This document shows positions 6,890-12,700 of a stretch of 12,700 nucleotides of DNA, piece by piece (the stretch's first letter is position 1; each line of letters opens with the position of its first letter). A program made the translations under genes and the position numbers. The DNA lies in the NCBI GenBank assembly GCA_021850485.1, contig JAJZLY010000015.1:1-12700 (forward strand), given 5' to 3'. The DNA is from Bacillota bacterium. Its GTDB lineage: Bacteria; Bacillota; Sulfobacillia; JAJZYS01; JAJZLH01. The notes below the pieces were generated by a model, which worked only from the letters and a program-made list of their open reading frames with translations, had not been told where the DNA came from and searched no databases.

Positions 6890-7782
6890 CGGCCGGCCCC
6901 AGAAAGGCCGCGCAGAAAGTCAGCTCCACTCATCTCACGGCCGGAGGCTGGCCGCAGCCGTGCGACGCACACCGAGCCATCACGGGTGCCGATCACCAAC
7001 TGGCCGCCGCTGGTGCCGATCGCTCCAGCGGCCAGTGGCAGGGGACTGGGCTCTGCCGCCAGCAACTGCACGGTGCGCCCGGCGAGCGTCACCTTGGCCC
7101 CGGGCTGAGGCGCCAAGGCTCGCACCCGGCGGATTACGCTGACGGCCGTGAGCTGATCCAGTTCCAGCCACTCATCGGCTGCTGCCACGCGCTTCGCCCA
7201 GCGGACGCCGTGGGCATCTTGGTCCACGGTCTTGGCGCTGCCGCTGGCAATCTGGGCCAGGACAGTCTGCAGCATCGGAGCCGCCAGCTCGGCCAGTCGA
7301 GTCGTGAGCTGGCCTGCGTCCTCGCTGGCGGAAACCAAAGTCGCACACTGGGCGTAGATCGGTCCGGCGTCGATGGCGTCGACCAGGCGGATGATGCTGA
7401 TGCCGGTGTAGCGGTCGCCCTCCCACAGCGTTCGCTGCACCGGGGCCGCGCCCCGCCAGCGCGGCAACAGCGAGGGATGCACATTGATGGCACACGGGAT
7501 CTGATCTGCCGGCAACTTGCGGCCATAGTCGGCCACCACCAGACATCCAAGCTGGGCTCCTCGCAAGGCGCTGACCGCTGCTTCGTCCCAGCTGACAGGA
7601 GCCAGGACCCTAACCCCCGCAGCCTCCGCCAGATCCGCCAGCGGGGATAGGCTCAAGTGGCGATGGCGGCCGCGCCTGGCGGCGGGTGCGGTCACCAACA
7701 GTGCTGGCGGATAAGCGCTGGCGGCAAGGTGCCGCCAGATCAGTTGGGCGAACGTGCCCGTTCCCGCGAAGCCGATCTTCAC
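6886..7782 (-). CDS. fmt: Methionyl-tRNA formyltransferase
   Basis: A 298-residue enzyme that formylates initiator Met-tRNA with 10-formyl-THF. The core INVHPSLLPRWRGAAPVQ (99-116) is unmistakable, with N100 and H102; D138 in DAIDAGPI completes the catalytic triad. The C-terminal tRNA-binding domain (about 200-298) has the RALAPQPGA segment. The N-terminus is divergent: GTGTFA for the usual GTPEFA, and TAPAARRGR where most have a TQPDRPAGRG-like loop. I chose the GTG at 7782-7780, with AGGGGG 7 bases upstream; a longer reading to 7926 only copies priA in another frame. The start lies 11 bases after the priA stop. The peptide deformylase gene def, usually just upstream, is absent. Confidence 0.93.
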   Translation of the reverse strand: MKIGFAGTGTFAQLIWRHLAASAYPPALLVTAPAARRGRHRHLSLSPLADLAEAAGVRVLAPVSWDEAAVSALRGAQLGCLVVADYGRKLPADQIPCAINVHPSLLPRWRGAAPVQRTLWEGDRYTGISIIRLVDAIDAGPIYAQCATLVSASEDAGQLTTRLAELAAPMLQTVLAQIASGSAKTVDQDAHGVRWAKRVAAADEWLELDQLTAVSVIRRVRALAPQPGAKVTLAGRTVQLLAAEPSPLPLAAGAIGTSGGQLVIGTRDGSVCVARLRPASGREMSGADFLRGLSGAGR

Positions 7783-7793
7783 GCCGACGCCCC

Positions 7794-9902
7794 CTATAAG
7801 ATACTCAGCGGATCGATCGCCAGGCCCAAGCGCAGGGCTGCCGGCCAGCTCAGCTCTTGGACCTGTCGCCCTGCTTCCAGCAACCGCGTCCGGTCTTGAT
7901 GCTTCACCAGCACCTGCATCCGCCAACGGTCCCGAACCTTCGACCGCAGCGCCGGCGAAGGTCCCAGCACAGTGAGCTCGGGATCCTGGCGCAACAGGTC
8001 CGCGGCCTTCTGCGCACCCGAACGCGCCAGTGCTTCATCCTCGGCGCTCACCCCCACCAAGAGGAGGCGGGTAAAGGGCGGATAGACAGCCTCCTGGCGA
8101 AAGGCGAGCTCTTGGCTGGCAAAGCCCCGATAGTCATGACCGGCCGCCGCCTGCAAGGCATAGTGGGAGGGGTCAAACGACTGCACAATCACCTGCCCCT
8201 GCTGGCGCCGCCCGGATCGGCCGGCGGCCTGGGCCACCAGTTGAAAGGTGCGCTCTGCAGCCCGGTAGTCTGGGAAGTGCAGGGCCTGGTCGGCGAGCAC
8301 CACGCCGACCAATGAAACATCTGGGAAATCAAATCCCTTGGCCACCATCTGAGTTCCGATCAAGATGTCCGCCCGGTGGCTGAGCACGGCCTGATGGATG
8401 GCCTCATAGGCGCCACGCTGGCGGGCGCTGTCCTGGTCCAGCCGCACAATCCGGGCAGCAGGCAGGGCTTCGGCGACCATCGCTTCCAGCCGCTGCGTTC
8501 CCAGCCCCAGCGGTTGCAGATGATCTCCTTGGCACTGCGGACAGCGACTGGGCGGGCGCTGGACATAGCCGCAGGCATGGCACACCGCATCTCGATCGGG
8601 CAGGTGGATAACCATGGCCACCTGACAGTGGGGGCAACGCAGGGCGAATCCACAGTCCCGGCACAAGACCAACGGATGAAAGCCACGGCGGTTGAGAAAC
8701 AAGATCGCCTGTTCGCCACGGGCCAAGGTCGCCCGCAGGGCTTCCAAGAGCGGCAGCGACAGGGGGGTGCGACCGAAGCGGCGCAGGTCCACCATCTCGA
8801 TCTGCGGCAAAGGCGGTCCAAACCGCTGGTCCAGGGTCAGCAGGTCGAGGTCTCCGGCCAGCGCTCGGTGAAAGTCGACGACGTCCGGGGTGGCGGACCC
8901 CAACAGCAGTCGTCCATCGCTGGCCTGCAGCCGGAAGCGGGCAACATCCTGCGCGTGATAGCGCGGCGACTCCTCTTGCTGAAAGCTGGTCTCGTGGCAC
9001 TCATCCAAGATCACCAGTCCGAGGTCAGACATCGGAACGAAGACCGCCGACCGAGCGCCAACCACCACCCGCGCCTGGCCACTGGCGATCGTCTGGTGCG
9101 CACGAGACCGCTCGGCGGAGCTGAGCCGGGAGTGCCACACCGCCACCATGTCTCCGAACCGCTCCCGCACCCGGGCGACCAGTTGCGGGGTGAGGGCTAT
9201 TTCCGGTACGAGCAGGCACGCACTCTGGCCCAGCGCCAGCCGCTGGGCCATGGCTTCCAGATAGACCTCGGTTTTGCCGGACCCAGTCACCCCGAGCAGC
9301 AGGCTCTGACCACCACCGGCAAGGCGCTGCACGGCACGTTCCTGGGCTGCGGTGAGGCGATGGCCAGCGGCCGGCGTCGACTGGGCCTTCTGAGACTGAT
9401 CTGAGCCGCCCACTTCCCAGGCGACCAACCCGGCTGCGGCCAACGTGCGGGCTAGGTGGCTTTCTCCGGGTCTTGGTTGCTCCCCCACGGCCATCCGCCC
9501 CAGGAGATCGCCCCTCCGAGGTGCCTTGGCCGTCAGCCGCCTGGCCTCAAGATCCGCTGCCTGTGATGTGATGAGCAGCCGCCAGTGGCCGCGGACGGCC
9601 GCCAACGGTGGCGGCAACAGGGCTGAAATCGCCTGCGGCATGTGATTCAGGTAGTGGTCGACCAAGAAACTGGCCAGATCCACCTGCGCTTCGCTGATGC
9701 CTTCTTCTGCGAGGACGGCCAGCAGCGGCCGCAACGGACGGGCCGAAGCCCGTTCCTGGACCGCCACCACGGTGCCGGTGCGTTCGGTGGTGCGAAAAGG
9801 GACCCGCACCCGGGTCCCTGCCATGGCTTTTAGGTGATCCGGTACCAGATAGCTGAACGTCTTGTCTGCGGTCTTGTCGACCGCCACCTCGGCCACGGTC
9901 AC
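7794..9902 (-). CDS. priA: Primosomal protein N' (replication restart helicase PriA)
   Basis: A 702-residue superfamily-2 3'-to-5' helicase that reloads the replisome at stalled forks. The N-terminal DNA-binding part (about 1-110) starts with the typical VAEVAVDKTADKTFSY. Walker A is GVTGSGKT (204-211), followed by VPEIALTPQL, VGARSAVF and GSATP (335-339). Motif II reads DECH (300-303) where PriA usually has DEEH. Eight zinc cysteines are present in order: C414, C417, C423, C426, C441, C444, C454, C457. The helicase C-lobe has GTQMVAKGFDFPDV and AAGRSGR. GTG overlaps the coaBC stop (GTGA) with GGAGG 6 bases upstream, so initiation should be efficient and coupled. Confidence 0.96.
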   Translation of the reverse strand: MTVAEVAVDKTADKTFSYLVPDHLKAMAGTRVRVPFRTTERTGTVVAVQERASARPLRPLLAVLAEEGISEAQVDLASFLVDHYLNHMPQAISALLPPPLAAVRGHWRLLITSQAADLEARRLTAKAPRRGDLLGRMAVGEQPRPGESHLARTLAAAGLVAWEVGGSDQSQKAQSTPAAGHRLTAAQERAVQRLAGGGQSLLLGVTGSGKTEVYLEAMAQRLALGQSACLLVPEIALTPQLVARVRERFGDMVAVWHSRLSSAERSRAHQTIASGQARVVVGARSAVFVPMSDLGLVILDECHETSFQQEESPRYHAQDVARFRLQASDGRLLLGSATPDVVDFHRALAGDLDLLTLDQRFGPPLPQIEMVDLRRFGRTPLSLPLLEALRATLARGEQAILFLNRRGFHPLVLCRDCGFALRCPHCQVAMVIHLPDRDAVCHACGYVQRPPSRCPQCQGDHLQPLGLGTQRLEAMVAEALPAARIVRLDQDSARQRGAYEAIHQAVLSHRADILIGTQMVAKGFDFPDVSLVGVVLADQALHFPDYRAAERTFQLVAQAAGRSGRRQQGQVIVQSFDPSHYALQAAAGHDYRGFASQELAFRQEAVYPPFTRLLLVGVSAEDEALARSGAQKAADLLRQDPELTVLGPSPALRSKVRDRWRMQVLVKHQDRTRLLEAGRQVQELSWPAALRLGLAIDPLSIL

Positions 9903-11080
9903 GGTGTGCCTCCAACCAGACTCCAGATCGCATCCGCCACTTGGCGTTTGCTGCCTCGAGCCTCGTGGCGCAGCCCCTTTGCGGCGAGCATCAGCACATG
10001 ATTTGTATCGGACCCGAAGCCAGACCCGGCCTCACTCAAGTCGTTGAGCACGATCAGATCCAGACCCTTGGCGGCCAGCTTAGCCCGCGCTGCCTCCTCG
10101 TCCATTCCCACCTGGGCGGCGAATCCGATCAGGACTTGCCGGTCCCGGTGGGCGCCAGCCCAGGCCATGATGTCCGGAGTTCCCGTGACCGCCAGGGCCC
10201 CACCCAAGGCACCTTTGGCAATTTTCCCCTCTCTGCGCTGAGCGGGAGCGATGTCGGCCACCGCCGCCACTCCGACCACGATGTCGCTTTGGGCAAAGCG
10301 CTCGGTCACCGCATCGAACATCTGCTGAGCGCTTTCCACAGCAACCACCTCAACTCCGGACGGCGCCGTCAGGTGGGTGGGCCCCAACACCAAAGTGACC
10401 TTCGCTCCTTGGTCTCTGGCGGCGCTGGCCATGGCCAGGCCCATCTTTCCAGTTGACCCGTTGGACAAAAAGCGCACGTCATCGAGGTGCTCGCGGGTCG
10501 GTCCGGCGGTGATCAGCACCCGTCGGCCAGAAAGGCGTCCCTGGCCGTCTGTCTGCACGGCGGCCACGATCTCGTCCACCTCGGACATGCGCCCGGCCCC
10601 ATGCGCACCCGAAGCCAGCCGTCCTGCCGCCGGGCCGATCAGCTGCGCGCCGCGGGCGACCAGCGTGGCCAGGTTGGCCTGGACGGCCGGATGCTGCCAC
10701 ATTTCTGTCTCCATCGCCGGCGCCAGGTAGATCGGGCCTGACATGCCCATCAGCGCTGCCACCAGCAGGCTAGACGCGTCCCCTTGAGCGAGATGCGCTA
10801 AGAAGGCGGCTGAGGCCGGGGCAACCACGGCCAACTGGCAACGGCGGGCCAAATCCACGTGGCGGATGGAGCCGTCGGCGACGAGAAAATCGCGGTCGGT
10901 CCAGGCGGGACGACCGGTGAGGGCGGCCAGCGCCAGCGGCTGAATGAAGGCCTCTGCACCGGCGGTCAGCACCGCCTCGACCTCGTAGCCGGCCTGGACC
11001 AGTTGGCTCGCTAGCAGCGGCGCCTTGATCGCCGCGATGCCACCGCTCACCCCGAGCAGTACCCGCCTCGGACTGGACAC
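9899..11080 (-). CDS. coaBC: Bifunctional phosphopantothenoylcysteine decarboxylase / phosphopantothenate-cysteine ligase
   Basis: A 393-residue CoaBC fusion catalysing two steps of coenzyme A synthesis. The flavoprotein CoaC half (about 1-180) has GVSGGIAAIKA, the catalytic H74 (IRHVDLA), PAMETEMW (121-128) and LASGAHGAGRM (155-165). The CoaB half (about 185-393) has ITAGPTREHLDDVRFLSN, TGKMG, AAVADIAP, KIAKG with K286 and K289, GFAAQ and LNDLSE. In E. coli Dfp the PAM motif carries Asn125 and the LACG motif carries Cys158; here they are E124 and S157. Complete length and intact flavin and ligase motifs argue against decay. GTG starts 2 bases after the rpoZ stop with no clear ribosome binding site, so it probably depends on translation of rpoZ. 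Confidence 0.95.
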   Translation of the reverse strand: MSSPRRVLLGVSGGIAAIKAPLLASQLVQAGYEVEAVLTAGAEAFIQPLALAALTGRPAWTDRDFLVADGSIRHVDLARRCQLAVVAPASAAFLAHLAQGDASSLLVAALMGMSGPIYLAPAMETEMWQHPAVQANLATLVARGAQLIGPAAGRLASGAHGAGRMSEVDEIVAAVQTDGQGRLSGRRVLITAGPTREHLDDVRFLSNGSTGKMGLAMASAARDQGAKVTLVLGPTHLTAPSGVEVVAVESAQQMFDAVTERFAQSDIVVGVAAVADIAPAQRREGKIAKGALGGALAVTGTPDIMAWAGAHRDRQVLIGFAAQVGMDEEAARAKLAAKGLDLIVLNDLSEAGSGFGSDTNHVLMLAAKGLRHEARGSKRQVADAIWSLVGGTP

Positions 11081-11082
11081 TG

Positions 11083-11289
11083 TTACTTGTCAGCCGTCTG
11101 CGGCACCCGGTAGTACCGCAGATCGCCGGACTGCAGCTCACGAATGGCCTCGGTCACCGGATTGATGTGGCTCTCCTCATCTTGTTGAGCTGAGATCAGG
11201 CTGCGCGCTCGTTTCGCAACCACCACCACCAAGGCATAGCGAGAATCAATGATCGCCATCAGGTCATCCACTGCCGGCTGTTTGGTCAT
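11083..11289 (-). CDS. rpoZ: DNA-directed RNA polymerase subunit omega
   Basis: A 68-residue protein that helps assemble RNA polymerase by binding the beta' subunit. The signature DSRYALVVVVAKRAR (15-29) followed by NPVTEAIRELQSGDL (43-57) matches omega, with the conserved VAKRAR and PVT-A motifs. The length is normal. The ATG at 11289 has an AAGGAGG site 7 bases upstream, one of the best in the operon. It sits between gmk (31-bp gap) and coaBC (2-bp gap), the standard Bacillota order. Confidence 0.94.
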   Translation of the reverse strand: MTKQPAVDDLMAIIDSRYALVVVVAKRARSLISAQQDEESHINPVTEAIRELQSGDLRYYRVPQTADK

Positions 11290-11320
11290 CAGGTCTCCTC
11301 CTTGAATTCCCGTCCGATCG

Positions 11321-11905
11321 CTAGCGAAGCTGGGTCAAAAGCTGCCTTTGCCGGATCATCCGGCATCGCTCGGCCGACGCAATCGCCTCCAGCGCCGCCA
11401 TCGACTGACTCAGCCGGCCGTTGACCACCAGGTAGTCATACTCTACGGCCCGGGTCATCTCACGGTCTCCGCCGGTTAGGCGCCGGCTCAGCTCGGCCTG
11501 GTCGACCACGCCTCGCCGCATCAAGCGCTGGCGCAACACTCGCCTGGAGGGGGCCACCACGAAGACGAAAACTCCGTCTGGATAGGCCCTACGGAACCAT
11601 TTACCGCCGTCGGTGTCGACGTCGACCACCACGTCGTGACCAGCGGCGAGGTGGTGGTCGATTGGTTCCCTGGGCGTGCCGTAGCGGTTTCCGTAGATCT
11701 CTGTGGTCTCGACGAATCCACCCTGGCGTTCCATCGCCTCGAAGGTGACCCGGTCGACGAAGCGATAGTCAACGCCATCCACCTCACCGGGCCGCATCGT
11801 TCTGGTCGTGTACGACACCGAAAACAGGGCCTGGGGATGGCGGTTCAGGAACGTGCGGCACAGCGTCCCCTTGCCAGCTCCGGACGGTCCAGACACGACA
11901 AGCAA
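11321..11905 (-). CDS. gmk: Guanylate kinase
   Basis: A 194-residue kinase converting GMP to GDP with ATP. The P-loop is GPSGAGKGT (6-14); the GMP-binding part SYTTRTMRPGEVDGVDY (31-47) and YGNRYGTPRE (71-80) are clear, as are YDYLVVN (156-162) and the lid RLMRRG (127-132). DVDTDGG (95-101) replaces the usual DVQGA, and NG replaces ND at the YDYVVVND motif. The start is uncertain. TTG at 11905-11903 gives the protein described, but the strong GAGGGGGAG site lies about 17 bases upstream, within the last codons of remA. An upstream start such as CTG at 11920 or 11908 would add two to five residues and restore a fuller first strand. It follows remA by 11 bases. Confidence 0.92.
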   Translation of the reverse strand: MLVVSGPSGAGKGTLCRTFLNRHPQALFSVSYTTRTMRPGEVDGVDYRFVDRVTFEAMERQGGFVETTEIYGNRYGTPREPIDHHLAAGHDVVVDVDTDGGKWFRRAYPDGVFVFVVAPSRRVLRQRLMRRGVVDQAELSRRLTGGDREMTRAVEYDYLVVNGRLSQSMAALEAIASAERCRMIRQRQLLTQLR

Positions 11906-11916
11906 CAGTCCGCTGA

Positions 11917-12198
11917 TCAGGACTCCCCCTCGTCCTCGCCCAGCCCTTCGCTACCGGACCTGGCCAGCAATCGGTTGGCCACTGTCTCCGGCTGAACGGC
12001 AGACAAGATGATGTGCTCTGAGTCGGTGATCAACACGGCGCGCGTCCTTCTGCCGCAAGTGGCATCAATCAAGCTGCCGTCACCTCGCGCCTCGGTGATA
12101 ATCCGTTTGATCGGTGCTGACTCCGGGCTGACGATGGCAACGATCCGCTGGGCGGCCACCATGTTGCCGAATCCGATGTTGACCAGCCGGATCTCCAT
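11917..12198 (-). CDS. remA: RemA family extracellular matrix regulator (DUF370)
   Basis: A 93-residue protein of the RemA/RemB family. It matches almost throughout: [20 protein letters not shown] (5-24), [24 protein letters not shown] (43-57) and [13 protein letters not shown] (62-74). In B. subtilis RemA is a ring- or filament-forming DNA-binding protein that activates biofilm matrix and osmoprotection genes. R18, R50 and R51, in the region implicated in DNA binding, are present. The tail after about residue 80 ([13 protein letters not shown]) is acidic and probably disordered. I chose the ATG at 12198 with AAGGG 8 bases upstream; a longer reading from 12255 runs through the leader. It heads the operon behind its own promoter. 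Because RemA is found well outside biofilm formers, the regulon here is unknown. Confidence 0.93.
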   Translation of the reverse strand: MEIRLVNIGFGNMVAAQRIVAIVSPESAPIKRIITEARGDGSLIDATCGRRTRAVLITDSEHIILSAVQPETVANRLLARSGSEGLGEDEGES

Positions 12199-12226
12199 GA
12201 TCTTCACCCTTGTCCATAACCAAGCC

Positions 12227-12246
12227 AACCCGGCCGCGACCGGGTT
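12227..12246 (-). other. Inverted repeat at the 5' end of the remA leader
   Basis: A perfect 7-bp inverted repeat, AACCCGG (12227-12233) with CCGGGTT (12240-12246), and a 6-base loop. It lies just downstream of the predicted start of the remA transcript (about 12248), so the transcript would begin with a G+C-rich hairpin. On the minus strand no U-run follows (GGCTTGG), so it is a poor terminator for the upstream aminotransferase gene. It could protect the 5' end of the mRNA or be a protein-binding site; the sequence alone does not decide. Confidence 0.45.
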
Positions 12247-12254
12247 CCTGCTCA

Positions 12255-12284
12255 ATGGTACGGACTTCGCAGCTGGGATGTCAA
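12255..12284 (-). promoter_or_regulatory. Probable sigma-A-type promoter of the remA-gmk-rpoZ operon
   Basis: On the minus strand a perfect TTGACA (-35, 12284-12279) is followed after 18 bases by TACCAT (-10, 12260-12255), four of six matches to TATAAT. The start of transcription would fall near 12248, giving a leader of about 50 nt before the remA ATG. It lies in the only sizeable gap upstream of the gene train, between the aminotransferase stop and remA. Confidence 0.6.
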
Positions 12285-12309
12285 CGACGGGCCAGCTGGC
12301 TAGGGCGTT

Positions 12310-12700
12310 CTAGGCTTTGGCCAACAGCGCCGGCAGGACACTGGACAGTCGCTTCAGGGCCTCGGCGATCTGTGCTTCGGAAACGGTCAAGGCGAACCGC
12401 ACGTAGCCTGCCCCGGCCTGGCCGAAACCCCGGCCCGGCGTCACGGCGATGGCAGCCTGCTCGAGCAGCTGGCGAGCAAACCCGATGTCATCGCCGCCGG
12501 GCACAGCCGCCCACAGGTAAAAGGTGGCCTCAGGTTCGGGCACGTTCCAGCCCAGACGGCGCAATCCGCCCACGAGTAGATCCCGGCGGGCCCGGTAGAC
12601 CTGGTTCATCTTGGCCACGAACCGATCGGCGCCAGCGGTCAGGATTTCTTGCCCGGCAGCCTGGATCGCCGAAAACTGCCCGGAGTCTGTGTTGGCCTTG
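12310..12700 (-). CDS. PLP-dependent class I/II aminotransferase, C-terminal part
   Basis: The last 129 codons are in the window; the gene runs off the right edge. The visible part starts at KANTDSGQFSAIQAAG and continues with MNQVYRARRDLLVGGLR, EPEATFYLWAAVP, VTPGRGFGQAGAGYVRFALT and a terminal helix. This is the C-terminal domain of fold-type I aminotransferases; R in GYVRFALT is the expected substrate-carboxylate arginine. The pattern K-x-N-x-D-S-G and the ATFYLW motif resemble LL-diaminopimelate aminotransferase (DapL) and related alanine or acidic-amino-acid aminotransferases. The PLP lysine lies outside the window, so the substrate cannot be fixed. It runs in the same direction as remA but is separated from it by 111 bp with a promoter. 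Confidence 0.85.
   Translation of the reverse strand, partial: KANTDSGQFSAIQAAGQEILTAGADRFVAKMNQVYRARRDLLVGGLRRLGWNVPEPEATFYLWAAVPGGDDIGFARQLLEQAAIAVTPGRGFGQAGAGYVRFALTVSEAQIAEALKRLSSVLPALLAKA

Noticed and set aside
6589-7650. A 353-codon plus-strand open frame opposite rsmB and fmt.
   Set aside because: Low-complexity Arg/Ala/Pro composition, no family motif, and fully covered by two clear minus-strand genes.
8376-9404. A 342-codon plus-strand open frame opposite priA.
   Set aside because: Antisense to all helicase motifs and the zinc-cysteine region of PriA; no motif of its own.
11215-11235. CCACCACCACC run resembling a microsatellite.
   Set aside because: It encodes the conserved valine run VVVVAK of the omega subunit and is explained by coding sequence.

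Overview
This is a dense block of core housekeeping genes from a high-GC bacterium (roughly 60-65 % G+C by eye). The order, on the minus strand, is remA, gmk, rpoZ, coaBC, priA, fmt, rsmB, rlmN, stp, prkC, rsgA, rpe. This is the gene order known from Bacillus subtilis and many other Bacillota. Together with a zinc-type L28 gene beside it and RemA at its head, it points to a high-GC member of the Bacillota or a close relative. The genus cannot be told from this window.

Layout from left to right. Positions 1-115 hold the first codons of a minus-strand gene that looks like recG. A short divergent intergenic region with an extended -10 promoter leads into rpmB (191-382, plus strand), the only complete plus-strand gene. 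rpmB ends at a hairpin terminator (407-436) that also contains the stop codon of the convergent gene rpe. From 421 to 12198 there is one continuous minus-strand gene train of twelve genes with almost no spacers: five 4-nt stop/start overlaps, one 47-nt overlap, and short gaps elsewhere. A 111-bp gap upstream of remA carries a TTGACA-type promoter and a 7-bp hairpin. The window then ends inside an aminotransferase gene (12310-12700).

The train mixes several jobs: matrix/biofilm-type regulation (remA), GMP kinase, RNA polymerase omega, coenzyme A synthesis, replication restart, initiator-tRNA formylation, rRNA methylation (rsmB, rlmN), the PASTA kinase/phosphatase signalling pair, ribosome assembly GTPase RsgA, and ribulose-phosphate epimerase. 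The kinase pair sits directly before rsgA, whose B. subtilis homologue is a known target of PrkC.

I found no mobile element, CRISPR array, tRNA, rRNA, toxin-antitoxin pair or defence locus, and no stretch over 300 bases without a gene. I do not see an undescribed system here. The points worth a second look are local: a CoaBC whose two residues matching E. coli decarboxylase catalytic positions are replaced, a divergent Gmk and Fmt, the absence of def from its usual place, unusual start codons and overlaps, and the remA leader.
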